Shown here: positions 1-8,703 of the stretch, in pieces
Position numbering within the stretch: position 1 is the first letter of the stretch
Layout of the letters: each line of letters opens with the position of its first letter
Assembly (NCBI GenBank): GCA_938003985.1
Contig: CALKWZ010000091.1
Location: 1-55,466, forward strand
Direction of reading: 5' to 3'
Length of the DNA: 55,466 nt
Source of the DNA: an uncultured Verrucomicrobiota bacterium
GTDB lineage: Bacteria; Verrucomicrobiota; Kiritimatiellia; CAIQIC01; Lenti-01
Made by a program: the position numbers and the translations under genes
The notes under the pieces: generated by a model
The model's input: the letters and a program-made list of their open reading frames with translations, nothing else
Databases searched by the model: none
Told to the model about the DNA's origin: nothing

Positions 1-45
1 CCACCGAGATCTACACTCTTTCCCTACACGACGCTCTTCCGATCT
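1..45. other. Illumina TruSeq adapter remnant (artefact)
   Basis: The first 45 bases match the known TruSeq universal adapter, including ACACTCTTTCCCTACACGAC and the terminal GCTCTTCCGATCT, up to the usual insert junction. This is library sequence and not genome. It marks a true assembly end: the gene starting at 423 on the minus strand is cut exactly here. Any product predicted across positions 1-45 is artificial. Confidence 0.97.
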
Positions 46-423
46 CGCCAGCGCCACCAGCGAAGACGAACCGGCCGCGGCCAGCACTTCCGCGCCGGCG
101 GCCACGGTTTCCACGGGAAACGGCGAAAACTTGTCCGTCTGCAATTCGGCCATGCCGCGCAATTCGTCCGCGTCCGTGCTCGGCAACAAGGCCACCCGCA
201 GCAGCGCGCGATCCGTCGGCAGCGCCACGGCGACCCGGCCCTTGAACTGCTTCAGGCGCGCCTTGAGCGCGGCGGCCGGAATCCAGCCGGTCGCCCCCTC
301 CGCGGCCGGCACGTCTTCATGGCCCTGGGCGACGATTTCCCAGACCTCTTTTGCGCGGCGCAACGTCGTCCATTCCAGACGGTTCGGCCGCAGGCAAATG
401 CCGGTGATCCACGCGGTAGCCAT
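46..423 (-). CDS. PilM/GspL-like protein, N-terminal fragment
   Basis: An open minus-strand frame starts with ATG at 423 and stays open for 126 codons until the adapter at 45, so only the N-terminus is present. The translation begins MATAWITGICLRPNRLEW and contains a stretch around RVAVALPTDRALLRVALLP followed by ELQTDKFSPFPVE. This is the pattern of the actin-like N-terminal domain of PilM and GspL, which build the cytoplasmic/inner-membrane platform of type IV pili and type II secretion. It is divergent from the FHA gene at 582, with about 160 bases between them. The family call rests on pattern recognition of a fragment, and PilM cannot be told from GspL here. Confidence 0.6.
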
Positions 424-581
424 GCCCTAAGAATTCCTATCCATTTTCAACCCCGCATCCTATCTCCGCCGCCCGCGCCTAGCAACCCGATTCCGCACCC
501 CGGCCCAAGATCGTCCCGGCGCCCCGGCGCGCCGAATTCAGAATTGCCATTCCCGGGGCCATCCCGCACACTGGCGGCGGC

Positions 582-2045
582 ATGTATAGGTTGGTCATTC
601 AATCCGGACGCCACCGGGGCAAGCGGCTCGTCGTCCGCCAAACCCTCACCTTGGTCGGCAACGGGCCCGACAGCCATCTGCCGCTGCCCGACGATCCCGA
701 TCTGGCGCCGCGGCACGCCCGGCTCGAAGAACGCGGCACGGGCGTCTACCTGGCCAGCCTCTGCCCCGACCGGCCCGTCCGGCTCAACGACCGGCCCCTT
801 TCGACGGAAGTCCGCCTCGCCCATGGCGATCGGCTGACGTTCGGCCAGACGCTCGTCGAATTCCAGGACATCATCGCTCCGCACCAGCGCCTGCGGCCCA
901 GCCACGGCCTGTTGCAACCGGCCGCCTTGTTGGTGGGGGCCGCGATCGTCGCGCTCGAGCTGGGACTGCTGGCGTTCCTGATCGATTGGCCCCGCCGCAT
1001 CATCCGGCCGGAAACCGAAGCCGCAGACCGGGCGCGCGGCGAAGCGGCCCGCGCCGTCCTGGCGGCGGAGCGGGCCGCCGAAACCGGCACCGTGGCCAAC
1101 GCCGGCGCGGCTTCCGTGGCCGTCCTGCCGGGCACCGCGCCCGGCGCGGCGGCGGGCGGAGACACGAACGCCGCCGGGCTGCCTTCGCCCGCCAGCGACA
1201 TGCTGGCGCAGGCCGATTTCCAGCCGGCCGACACCAACCTCGCCTTGATCGAGCCGCCGCCCATTTCCGCCGCCGATCCGGCCATCGCGGCCGCCCAGCG
1301 CACCTTGGCCGAAGCCGCCGCCGCCGCCCAGTTCGCCGATTTCGCCCGCGCTTTCCGCCTGCTGAACCAGATCCACCAGGACCACCCCGGCTTCCTGCCG
1401 GCCCACGTCGAACACGCCCGCCTGCTCGAGACCCGCGGCAACCTCGACGAAGCCTACCGTCGCTGGGGCGTGGTCCTGGGCTTGGCCGCCACCGGCTCCC
1501 CGTTCCGCGCCCGGGCCGAGCGCGAACGGCAGCGCCTCGCCGATCTCCAGGAACTGCAGTCCCGGATCCCGCAAACGCCCGCCGCCGCCGCGCCGCGCAC
1601 CTGGCCCCGCCAAGTGCGCATCGGCAATCCCCTGCTCCAGAGAATGCCCGCGGACGAAGACGTCGCCGAAATGCGCGTCCTGGACGCCGAACTCGCGCTC
1701 GCGCCCGACGCCAAGCTGTTCAGCAACGCCGCCATCCAGGTGTTCGTCACGTTCTACGACGCCGATGCGGACGGCAGCGTCCGCCCGACCCGCGCCCTCG
1801 TGCCGCCGTCCCCCGTCTCCCTGGGCCAGGCGTTCGCGGACCGGCGCAGCGTGCCGCTGCACGCCACCTACGTCGTGCCGCGCGGCCTGCGCGAGCAGGA
1901 ACTCCGCGAAACCGGCCGCCGCAGCGAATTCTACGGCTACGTCCTCCACGTGTACGCCGGCCAAACCCTGCAGGACGCGCTCGCCAAGCCCAAGAAGCTC
2001 CTCGACCTGCCCATCCACGTCCCCGCGCCCGCCCAGGAGCCGTGA
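582..2045 (+). CDS. FHA-domain, single-pass membrane protein
   Basis: A 487-aa protein. Residues about 1-100 look like a forkhead-associated domain, a phosphothreonine-binding module (RLVIQSGRHRGKRLVV, then a NGPDSHLPLPDD turn and the ARHARLEE-type strand). One hydrophobic segment follows at about 112-136 (PAALLVGAAIVALELGLLAFL), then an Ala-rich linker, then a helical TPR-like stretch at about 245-310 (RAFRLLNQIHQDHPGFLPAHVEHARLLE). The last 150 residues are beta-rich and unrecognised. The likely arrangement is a cytoplasmic FHA with the rest outside, but topology is inferred. Its neighbour is a PilM/GspL-like fragment, which hints at a role in a secretion or pilus system. The next gene may start by overlapping its stop (GTGA). 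Confidence 0.8.
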   Translation: MYRLVIQSGRHRGKRLVVRQTLTLVGNGPDSHLPLPDDPDLAPRHARLEERGTGVYLASLCPDRPVRLNDRPLSTEVRLAHGDRLTFGQTLVEFQDIIAPHQRLRPSHGLLQPAALLVGAAIVALELGLLAFLIDWPRRIIRPETEAADRARGEAARAVLAAERAAETGTVANAGAASVAVLPGTAPGAAAGGDTNAAGLPSPASDMLAQADFQPADTNLALIEPPPISAADPAIAAAQRTLAEAAAAAQFADFARAFRLLNQIHQDHPGFLPAHVEHARLLETRGNLDEAYRRWGVVLGLAATGSPFRARAERERQRLADLQELQSRIPQTPAAAAPRTWPRQVRIGNPLLQRMPADEDVAEMRVLDAELALAPDAKLFSNAAIQVFVTFYDADADGSVRPTRALVPPSPVSLGQAFADRRSVPLHATYVVPRGLREQELRETGRRSEFYGYVLHVYAGQTLQDALAKPKKLLDLPIHVPAPAQEP

Positions 2046-3979
2046 ACCCGGTTTTCCCACGGAACGTGAAAACGTTCAGCCGTTTTTACGTAGCACGTAA
2101 AAACGTTGGCGGAATTTTGCGTCGCGCGGGAAACGGCGTTTCCGCGGCATGGAAAACGCCGGCGGCCGCCTATCTGCTCGTGTTCGCGCTCGCCGCGCTC
2201 GTCCGGGTGGCCTACCTCGCCGAAACGGCGGACCAGCCGTACTTCCGGATGCCGCTGGTGGACGCCGGCGAATACCACGCGCTGGCCAAAGCCTGGGCGG
2301 CGGGCGAACGCCCCTTGCCGAAACTGGCGTGGCAGCCCTGGTTCTATCCGCTGGCCCTGGCGCAACTCTACGCCGTCGCCGGACCTTCGATCTGGGCGGC
2401 GAAGCTCCTGCAAACCGCCGTCGGGGCCCTCGTCTGCGCGTTGGCCGCCGCGCTCGCCTTTGCGCTGACCCGGCGGCCCGCGGCCCGTTGGCTGGCCGGG
2501 GGGCTGGCCGCGTTCTGCGGGCCGCTGATCCACTCCGATTCCGAGCTGCTGGCCGAACCGTGGGCCGCCCTGTGGCTCATCGCCGCCGTGCTCGTCACGC
2601 TGCGCTACCGGGACCAGCCGCGCGGCGAACTTGCGTTCGCGCTCGGGGCGCTGGGCGCCCTCCTGCTCTTCACCCGGCCGCCGCTGGTCGCCGCCTGGCT
2701 GGCCCTGCTCGCCGTGGCCGCAGCGGCGCGGGGGCTCCGCCCGCGCCGCGCGGCCTGGGCCGATGCCGCCCTCGCGGCCGTGGGTTTCGCCGTGGCCGCC
2801 GGCCCGTTCGTGCGCGCGATCCAGATCGCCGCCGGCGAAACGCGCTGGCTGCCCGTCACCGGCGGCATCAATTTCTACGTCGGCAACAGCGCCCGCCCCT
2901 GCGAGACGATCAATATCCGCCCCGGCTACGCCTGGGAAAACCTGACCCTCTGGCCCGAACTCCACGGCGCGCGCACCGACGCGGAAAAAGACGCCTTCTA
3001 TCGCCAACAGGCCTGGCAGGACGTCCGCGCGAATCCCGGTGCCGCCCTCCGCCACCTCGGCGTCAAAACCCGGCAGTTCTTCTCTTCGCGCGAAATTCCC
3101 CGCAACGTCGACGTCTACGCCTTCCGCGGCGATTCCCGCCTGTTGCGCGCGCTGGTCTGGAAAATCGGCGGGTTCGGTTTTCCGTTCGGCGCGCTGGTCG
3201 GCCTGGCCGCCATCGGCCTCTGGGCGCGGTGGCGCGCGGCGTCCGTGCCGGCGCTGGCCCTCGCCGCCTATGCCGCCGCGATCGTCGCCGTCCACGTTTG
3301 CGCCCGCTACCGGATGCCCGTCGTGCCGCTCGTCGTCGCCTTGGCCGCGGCCGGCGCCCTCGCGTGGATCGATGCCGCGCGCGCGCGGAGGTTCGGTCGC
3401 GTCGCGGCCTTGGCGGCCGCGGCGCTCGCGCTCGGCGCCGCCGCCAGCGCCGGCGGTCCCTTCTGCGCGGAGACCCTCGACTACCGCGCCGAGCTCGCGC
3501 GCCTGATCGCCGTCACCGCCTACGAACAGCGCGACTTCGCCGTGGCCGAAATCTACGCCCGCCGCGCCGTCGCCCTGGATCCCCGCGAAGCCCAGGCCTG
3601 GAACCAGCTCGGCTTGCTCGCCGTCCGGCGCGGCGATCTCGCCGCGGCCGAGCTGCATTTCCGCCGGGCCATCGCCGAAGATCCCGCCGTCTTTCCCGCT
3701 TGGTTCAATCTCGGCAAGGCCGCCGCCAAGCGCGGCGAAACCGCCGACGCGATCCGCCATTTCCGCGAAGGCCTGCGCCTGGCGCCGGCCTGGGTGCCGG
3801 CCTGGGTGGAACTCGGCGACCTGCTGCGCGCCGCCGGCGAACCTGCCGAAGCGCAGGATTGCTACCGCGAAGCCCTGCGCTTCCGCCCCGACTACGCCCC
3901 CGCCCGTCAGCGCTTCGGCGGCGCGGCCCCGTCGGCCGCGCGCAACGCCTCCGCCACCGCCGCGGCCGCGATCCCGTAG
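2042..3979 (+). CDS. Multi-span glycosyltransferase-like protein with TPR tail
   Basis: Up to 645 aa. Residues from about 35 to 470 form many hydrophobic segments, with an N-terminal RVAYLAETADQPYF and a DAGEYHALAKAW motif resembling the acidic first loop of GT39/ArnT/PMT-type membrane glycosyltransferases that use lipid-linked sugars. After the last membrane segment there are three TPR repeats (AVEIYARRAVALDP-type, ending near FRPDYAPARQRF). There is no in-frame ATG near the front. GTG at 2042 overlaps the previous stop and has AGGAG only 2 bases upstream; GTG 2066 and TTG 2117 are alternatives, and the palindromes at 2052-2102 favour a later start. The 3' end overlaps the convergent SGNH gene by 73 bases. 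The donor and acceptor are unknown. Confidence 0.65.
   Translation: MNPVFPRNVKTFSRFYVARKNVGGILRRAGNGVSAAWKTPAAAYLLVFALAALVRVAYLAETADQPYFRMPLVDAGEYHALAKAWAAGERPLPKLAWQPWFYPLALAQLYAVAGPSIWAAKLLQTAVGALVCALAAALAFALTRRPAARWLAGGLAAFCGPLIHSDSELLAEPWAALWLIAAVLVTLRYRDQPRGELAFALGALGALLLFTRPPLVAAWLALLAVAAAARGLRPRRAAWADAALAAVGFAVAAGPFVRAIQIAAGETRWLPVTGGINFYVGNSARPCETINIRPGYAWENLTLWPELHGARTDAEKDAFYRQQAWQDVRANPGAALRHLGVKTRQFFSSREIPRNVDVYAFRGDSRLLRALVWKIGGFGFPFGALVGLAAIGLWARWRAASVPALALAAYAAAIVAVHVCARYRMPVVPLVVALAAAGALAWIDAARARRFGRVAALAAAALALGAAASAGGPFCAETLDYRAELARLIAVTAYEQRDFAVAEIYARRAVALDPREAQAWNQLGLLAVRRGDLAAAELHFRRAIAEDPAVFPAWFNLGKAAAKRGETADAIRHFREGLRLAPAWVPAWVELGDLLRAAGEPAEAQDCYREALRFRPDYAPARQRFGGAAPSAARNASATAAAAIP
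2052..2102. repeat. Palindrome pair, 31 bp apart (one degenerate)
   Basis: The core at 2084-2102 is TTTTACGTAGCACGTAAAA, a near-perfect 19-bp inverted repeat of the same family as the four units at 29846-29957. A degenerate inverted repeat with TTTT at 2052-2055 and AAAA at 2069-2072 is centred at 2062, 31 bp before the centre of the first (2093). That is the same period as in the larger array. The pair lies at the junction of the FHA gene and the following gene. It would be inside the latter if the GTG at 2042 is its start. Confidence 0.7.
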
Positions 3980-4968
3980 CCCATCCGGTTGGGATGCAGC
4001 GGATCGGCGTTGAACGTCGCCCCGCCGTTCCGGAGCGCGTCCCGATAGATCGGCAGCAGATCCAACGTCCGCAAGTTGCGCGTCGCCGCTTCTGCCGCGA
4101 CGATCCGATGCAGGTCTTCCAGCCGATACCTGTCCAGTTCCACGAAGACGGGAAACACCACCACCCAGACCGGCACGCCGGTTTCCGCGCTCCAGCGCGC
4201 CATTTGGTCGAACCCCGCCGCCAGCCGCGCCCGCGCGGCCGGATCCGCGTACAGCGCGCGGTAGTGGGCCTCGCCGTTCCCTTCCAGAATGATTTCCAGG
4301 TCGTCGCGGAAACGCTCCGGAGCCAGGGCTGGCGCCGTGGAGCGACGAGCCAACCGCCAGCGCAGCAGCTGCCATAGCCGCGAACGCTCCAGCGCCGAGC
4401 GCGACGGCGACCAGATCCGGCGCAGCGCGGCCGCGCGGCCCGGCGGCAACTCGCGCCAGCGGAGGATGCCCTCCAGCTCGCGGCTGGTTTCCTGCGGATC
4501 GTTCAGGCAGTACAAGTAAAGCGCCAGATCCGGCGCGAACGCCGCCGCCGGTCCGGCCAGCGTCGCCGCCGCTTGTCCGACGTGGTAGCCCGGCACGCCG
4601 AAATTCAGGACTTCGGTTCCGTCCCCGAGCACCCGCTCGAGCTGCCGGTTGAAGGGCTCCTGCGGCGTGCCCATGCCGAACGCGATCGAGTCGCCGACGC
4701 ACGCGATGCGGCGCACGCCGGACGGCTTGGCGCGCGCGCGCGGCGTGTCCCGCATGCCGTGGGCGTTGACCACCACGTCCCGCGCCGGCGAAACGTAGTT
4801 CGGCACCAGTTCGTAGCGCCGCAGCGGATCGGGCGTCAGCCGGATCATCCCCCGTTGGATGCCGTAGACGTCCGGCCCCAGGCCGAACATTCGCACCGCC
4901 GCTTCGCCCAGCGCCAATGCCAGCAGCACCGCCGCCAGCGCCAGCCCGATTTTGCCCGCGGCTTTCAT
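3907..4968 (-). CDS. SGNH/GDSL-family hydrolase, membrane-anchored
   Basis: A 353-aa protein with an N-terminal hydrophobic segment (IGLALAAVLLALALGEAAV), then the SGNH block I at about residue 92 (ACVGDSIAFGMG, nucleophile Ser), an NFGVPGYHVGQ block, a CLNDP block III and a C-terminal DPLHPNRMGYG carrying the Asp-His pair. These are the catalytic landmarks of SGNH esterases, which often add or remove acyl groups on surface polysaccharide. It lies 10 bases after the FGE-like gene and is probably cotranscribed with it. Its 3' end overlaps the convergent glycosyltransferase-like gene. The substrate is unknown; the context suggests glycan modification outside the cytoplasm. Confidence 0.8.
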   Translation of the reverse strand: MKAAGKIGLALAAVLLALALGEAAVRMFGLGPDVYGIQRGMIRLTPDPLRRYELVPNYVSPARDVVVNAHGMRDTPRARAKPSGVRRIACVGDSIAFGMGTPQEPFNRQLERVLGDGTEVLNFGVPGYHVGQAAATLAGPAAAFAPDLALYLYCLNDPQETSRELEGILRWRELPPGRAAALRRIWSPSRSALERSRLWQLLRWRLARRSTAPALAPERFRDDLEIILEGNGEAHYRALYADPAARARLAAGFDQMARWSAETGVPVWVVVFPVFVELDRYRLEDLHRIVAAEAATRNLRTLDLLPIYRDALRNGGATFNADPLHPNRMGYGIAAAAVAEALRAADGAAPPKR

Positions 4969-4978
4969 CCCGCGCGGC

Positions 4979-6505
4979 TCAGGGCGCCTCCCGCGCCTGC
5001 AGCCGGTAGAAGCGCCGGCCCTCCGCGGCCGGCACGGCGATCTCCGCCGCGCCCGTCGCGGCGTTGGTGGTTTCCGCCAACGCCGTCCAGGCGTTCGTCG
5101 CCGCCAGATTCGTCGTGCCCAGAACCGCGTAGACCGTGCCGCTCTCGCCCCAGTACGAGAGCGTCGCCGCGCCCGCGGCCTGGGCCACCGCGTTCACGAA
5201 CGGCTGGCGCCGCGCCACCCGGAAGCCCAGATAGGACGACGACAGCGGCGCCGGAAAGGAGGCGTGGAACGAACAGCGCAGGAACGACGGATCCGGACCC
5301 GCGGCGCCGATGTAGTAGGTGTACCCGCCGCCGCGCGCCACGCGCTGCGTGTAGAACGAAGCCTCCGCCGCCGGCCCCGTGGGATCCGGCAGCGAGGCGG
5401 CCGCGTTCGTGTACCAGTTCGTCGCGTGGTAGTCCCAGCACCACTCGTACACGTTGCCCGCCACGTCGTAGAGTCCGTAGCCGTTGGCCATGTCGTTCGT
5501 TTGGCCGAAATCCGCGCCCGCCGTGCCCGCGGAAAACAGGAAATTGGTGTGCAGGTTGGTGATCGTCTGCGCGCCGTCGTAATAGCCCACCGGGGTCGTC
5601 CGGACCGGCTCGCCGAACCACGGATGGCCGGGATGGTTGGTCAGGGCGCCGTAGCGGAAATCCCAGTAGTTGGCCTTGACCGGATCGACGCTGTAGAGAT
5701 AGACGTTCGTGCCTTGGACCGAATCGTCCGGCCAGGGGAAATGCGTGCCGGGGATGCCCCCGCGGCAGGCTTTCTCCCATTCCGCTTCCGTCGGCAGGCG
5801 GTAGCCCGCCGCGGCGACGTCCACGGTCCAGTCCGCCGGCGCGAAATCCACCGCGCGGGCCAGCCCCTGGCGGTCGCTGAGATAGTTGCAGACCGCCAGC
5901 GCGCCGTGCCAGGTCACGAAGACGGCGGGAAAATTGGTTTTGCCCGCCGCCACCGCGAACGCGCCGTTGGTGAACGCGATCTGGCAGTACGTCGCGTCCA
6001 GGTCCACCAGTTCCCGCTTCGTGCCCTCGGCGTTGCGCACCGTGCCGTAGAGATTGGTCGCGAGGTTCGTCACGCCCGCCACGACGCTGGTCGTCGCGGT
6101 CTGGTCCAGTTCCACCAGGCCGTTCGTGTAGGCCCACTGCAGCGTCCGGGCCAGCTCTTCGTTGGTGAACTCGAAGCGCCCGATGAAAAACTCGCCCACC
6201 GGCACGGCGTGCACCGGCAGTTCGTGCGCCCAGCCTTCGTTGGGAAAGAGGTTGGAGTAGGAATTCCCCATCGCGAAGGGACCGCCGGGAATCCGCGCCA
6301 GCGCCGGCGGCGCGAACGCGGCCGCCGGCAACGCCTCGTAGACGTAGAGGCCCGCGACGCCCGGCGCATCGGGAACGGCCGCCGCCGTCCGCGCCCCGCC
6401 GCGCCCCGCCTGGCCGAACGCCGGCGCGGCCAGCCAGAGGCCGCAAAGGACGAGCGCCGGCCAAAGATGCGGCCGCAATCGGTTCGATGACGACGTGCAA
6501 GACAT
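4979..6505 (-). CDS. Exported FGE-sulfatase-fold (SUMF1-like) protein
   Basis: About 508 aa from the ATG at 6505, which puts a signal peptide (LWPALVLCGLWLAAPAFG) at the N-terminus; an earlier ATG at 6541 is possible. The body has the SUMF1/FGE fold landmarks: IPGGPFAMGNSYSNLFPNEG, GYRLPTEAEWEKACRGG, a NGYGLYDVAGNVYEWCWD block, VARGGGYTYY and SSYLGFRVAR. A true formylglycine-generating enzyme has two copper-binding cysteines before the GFR motif. Here I see only one (RCSFHAS), so FGE activity on sulfatases is doubtful and a structural or other role is more likely. The last 60 residues (TLSYWGESGTVYAV ... RRFYRLQA) are a separate small domain also seen in the lipoprotein at 12500-12856. Confidence 0.85.
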   Translation of the reverse strand: MSCTSSSNRLRPHLWPALVLCGLWLAAPAFGQAGRGGARTAAAVPDAPGVAGLYVYEALPAAAFAPPALARIPGGPFAMGNSYSNLFPNEGWAHELPVHAVPVGEFFIGRFEFTNEELARTLQWAYTNGLVELDQTATTSVVAGVTNLATNLYGTVRNAEGTKRELVDLDATYCQIAFTNGAFAVAAGKTNFPAVFVTWHGALAVCNYLSDRQGLARAVDFAPADWTVDVAAAGYRLPTEAEWEKACRGGIPGTHFPWPDDSVQGTNVYLYSVDPVKANYWDFRYGALTNHPGHPWFGEPVRTTPVGYYDGAQTITNLHTNFLFSAGTAGADFGQTNDMANGYGLYDVAGNVYEWCWDYHATNWYTNAAASLPDPTGPAAEASFYTQRVARGGGYTYYIGAAGPDPSFLRCSFHASFPAPLSSSYLGFRVARRQPFVNAVAQAAGAATLSYWGESGTVYAVLGTTNLAATNAWTALAETTNAATGAAEIAVPAAEGRRFYRLQAREAP

Positions 6506-6571
6506 GTGTGAACATCTTATCACTTCCGCGAGTCGCCGCAAAACGCCATTTTGCGGCCGCGCGGCGGGCGT

Positions 6572-8620
6572 TCAGCGGCGACCGGCGGCCAAGCGGTCGG
6601 CCTGCGCCTGCGCGGCCGCCGCCCCCGCGGCGTCGCCGCCGAGTTGGCGGGCCTGCGCCAGCGTCCGCCACACGTGGGGCGAATCCGGCGCGGCCTGCGC
6701 CGCGCGTTCGGCCAAAGCCAGCGCTTCGGCGCGGCCTTCCGGACGCGCCAGCCGCAGCAAGGCCAGGTTGTTCAGCAGGTGCGAACTGTCCGGACGGATT
6801 GCCAACCCCTCCCGATAATGGGCCTCGGCGGCGGCGAGATCGCCGCGCGCCTCGGCCAGGCGGGCCAGATCGATGATCAGGGCCAGATCCCTGGGCCGCA
6901 GCCGATGCGCGAGTTCCAAATCCTTTTCCGCCGCTTCCCAGCGCCGTTCCCGCAGCGCCAGTTCGCCGCGTGCGGCCAGCAGCTCCGGCGAACGCGGCCA
7001 GCGCTCCAGGCCGGTTGCGGCATGCGCGCGGGCGCGGTCCAATTCATCGCGTCGCAAGGCGGCGCGTACCGCGCAGGCGCGCGCGTGCACCAGGGTGGGA
7101 TTGGCCGCCAGCGCGGCTTCCAGCGCGTCCAAGGCCGCCGCCGGATCGCCGAGGGCGAGCAGGCGGTCGCCGAGCAGCGCCGCCGCCCAGGGATCGAGCG
7201 GCGACCGTTGCCGCGCCTCTTCCCAGCGCGCGCGCACCCGGCCGGCATCCCATGCCGCCCATTCGGCCTGGCTCGCTTGCATCCGGGCCTCCAAATCCCG
7301 CAGCCGTTCCTGCGCCCCGGATTGGTTGGCGAACAGCGGCCAGCCGTACATGTCGCGAACGCCCGAGAGAGCCCGCGCCTCGTCCGCCGGCAGGAATTGC
7401 AACGCGCGCAGCAAGACTTCGACGTCGTCGCCGCCCGCCGGGCGCGGCGCCCGCACCCAACCGGCCGCGTCCAGGGCGTCGGCGATTTGTCCCGCCACGG
7501 CGAGGCGCCCCGGCAACGTCAAGTGAACGTGCTCGTAGAACCACCGGCGGTCGTCGCCGCCGCCGGGATCGTCCTCGTGCAAGGCCCGGTCCACGTCCAC
7601 CAGCGCCACGCGGTCCGCCGGCCCGGCCCCGCCCCGCGCGCGCAGGATCCCGTTGATCCGGGTGTCGGCGCGGAACCGGATCAAATCGAGGTCGCAGGCC
7701 CGGCGATACGCGGCCCACGCCGCCGAACGATCGCCGGCCTGCGTCAACGCCTCGGCTTCGCGATAGGCCTGGAGCGCCGATCCGGGCGACTCCGGCGCCA
7801 CCGAGCCCAGCGGCGGCCAGTCGTTCAGGTTCACGCCCATGGTGCAGACGACGACCTTGACGTTCCGGCGGACCAGCGCCGACACCAGATCGTCCACGTT
7901 GGCTTCGAAATGCCGGTACATGGGTTCCAGCCGGGCGTCGGCGGCGGCGAGTTCGACGCCGCGGAATTCGTCCAGGCCGCGCCAGAGGCGCAACCGCTGG
8001 GTGCGCCGGCGTTCGGCGCGCGCCAGCCGGTCCAGTCCGCGCGCCAAGCGCGATTCGCGCAGCGCGCCCTGCAGCCGGATCAACGGAAGGAAGCGCCGCA
8101 TGCCCGGCAGCACCGCCGCCGGACCGTGCGGTCCGATGGCCTCGTTGTTGCCCGCGTAGAGCACCACGACGTCCGGCGCGAGGCATTCCGCCGCCGCCAA
8201 ACCCAGGCGGCGGATCTGGTGCGAATTGATGCCCGTCATCGCCAAGGAAACCACCCGCGTCCGCTGCGCGGGATTCCGCTCCGCCAAGGTGGCCTCCAGC
8301 ACGCGCGCCAGATGGAATTCCGTCAGCGGAAACCCTTCCGCCGCCGATTCGCCCAGCACCACGATCCGGATTTCGACGGGGTCTTTTTTCGCCGGCACCC
8401 ACAAGGGCGGCAGCGCCGGCCCCGCATCCTGGGGAAAAACCGCCCGACCGAAGTCGGGACTGGACGTCCAGTGCGCCTTCGGTCCGGCGCCGACGCGGAT
8501 CAGCGGCGCGGCGGTGCGCTCGCCTTTCAGGCGCAGGACGCCTTCGCCCGCCGCCACGACGGCCAGCGGCGCCAGCAGCGCCAACACCAATCGGAACAAG
8601 CCCTTCTTGAGAGATGCCAC
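6572..8620 (-). CDS. SGNH-like hydrolase fused to TPR repeats
   Basis: A 682-aa protein starting at GTG 8620. An N-terminal hydrophobic segment (LVLALLAPLAVVAAGEGVL) is followed by an SGNH-type core: IVVLGESAAEG (nucleophile Ser in GESA), SLAMTGINSHQIRRLGL, VVLYAGNNEAIG (the Asn block) and FYEHVHLTLPGR (catalytic His region). From about residue 440 to the end are TPR-type helical repeats (RARWEEARQRSPLDPWAAALLGDRLL onward, then AEAHYREGLAIRPDSSHLLNNLA). The fusion is typical of PVC-group surface proteins. The gene is upstream of and codirectional with the FGE-like gene (66-base gap). The substrate is unknown. Confidence 0.75.
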   Translation of the reverse strand: MASLKKGLFRLVLALLAPLAVVAAGEGVLRLKGERTAAPLIRVGAGPKAHWTSSPDFGRAVFPQDAGPALPPLWVPAKKDPVEIRIVVLGESAAEGFPLTEFHLARVLEATLAERNPAQRTRVVSLAMTGINSHQIRRLGLAAAECLAPDVVVLYAGNNEAIGPHGPAAVLPGMRRFLPLIRLQGALRESRLARGLDRLARAERRRTQRLRLWRGLDEFRGVELAAADARLEPMYRHFEANVDDLVSALVRRNVKVVVCTMGVNLNDWPPLGSVAPESPGSALQAYREAEALTQAGDRSAAWAAYRRACDLDLIRFRADTRINGILRARGGAGPADRVALVDVDRALHEDDPGGGDDRRWFYEHVHLTLPGRLAVAGQIADALDAAGWVRAPRPAGGDDVEVLLRALQFLPADEARALSGVRDMYGWPLFANQSGAQERLRDLEARMQASQAEWAAWDAGRVRARWEEARQRSPLDPWAAALLGDRLLALGDPAAALDALEAALAANPTLVHARACAVRAALRRDELDRARAHAATGLERWPRSPELLAARGELALRERRWEAAEKDLELAHRLRPRDLALIIDLARLAEARGDLAAAEAHYREGLAIRPDSSHLLNNLALLRLARPEGRAEALALAERAAQAAPDSPHVWRTLAQARQLGGDAAGAAAAQAQADRLAAGRR

Positions 8621-8655
8621 CTCTGCGACTCCCGCCGTTTTCCGGTTTAAAACGA

Positions 8656-8680
8656 AGAGCGGCCGGGAACCGGCCGCTCT
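8656..8680 (-). terminator. Intrinsic terminator of PEP-CTERM gene 1
   Basis: Perfect 10-11 bp stem with GAGCGGCCGG and CCGGCCGCTC arms and a 3-base loop. On the minus strand it is followed by a T-rich stretch (TTCGTTTT). It lies about 25 bases after the stop of the PEP-CTERM gene and separates it from the SGNH-TPR gene. It is almost identical to the terminator at 9412-9438. Confidence 0.8.
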
Positions 8681-8703
8681 CGCGGTTCGTCATGCGCCGG
8701 CGA

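Noticed and set aside
447..2060. Long open frame on the minus strand opposite the FHA gene (537 codons)
   Set aside because: Gly/Arg-rich antisense shadow typical of GC-rich DNA; the plus strand encodes a recognisable FHA domain.
1937..4702. 921-codon minus-strand frame
   Set aside because: Low-complexity shadow of the glycosyltransferase-like and SGNH genes; no domain or start signals.
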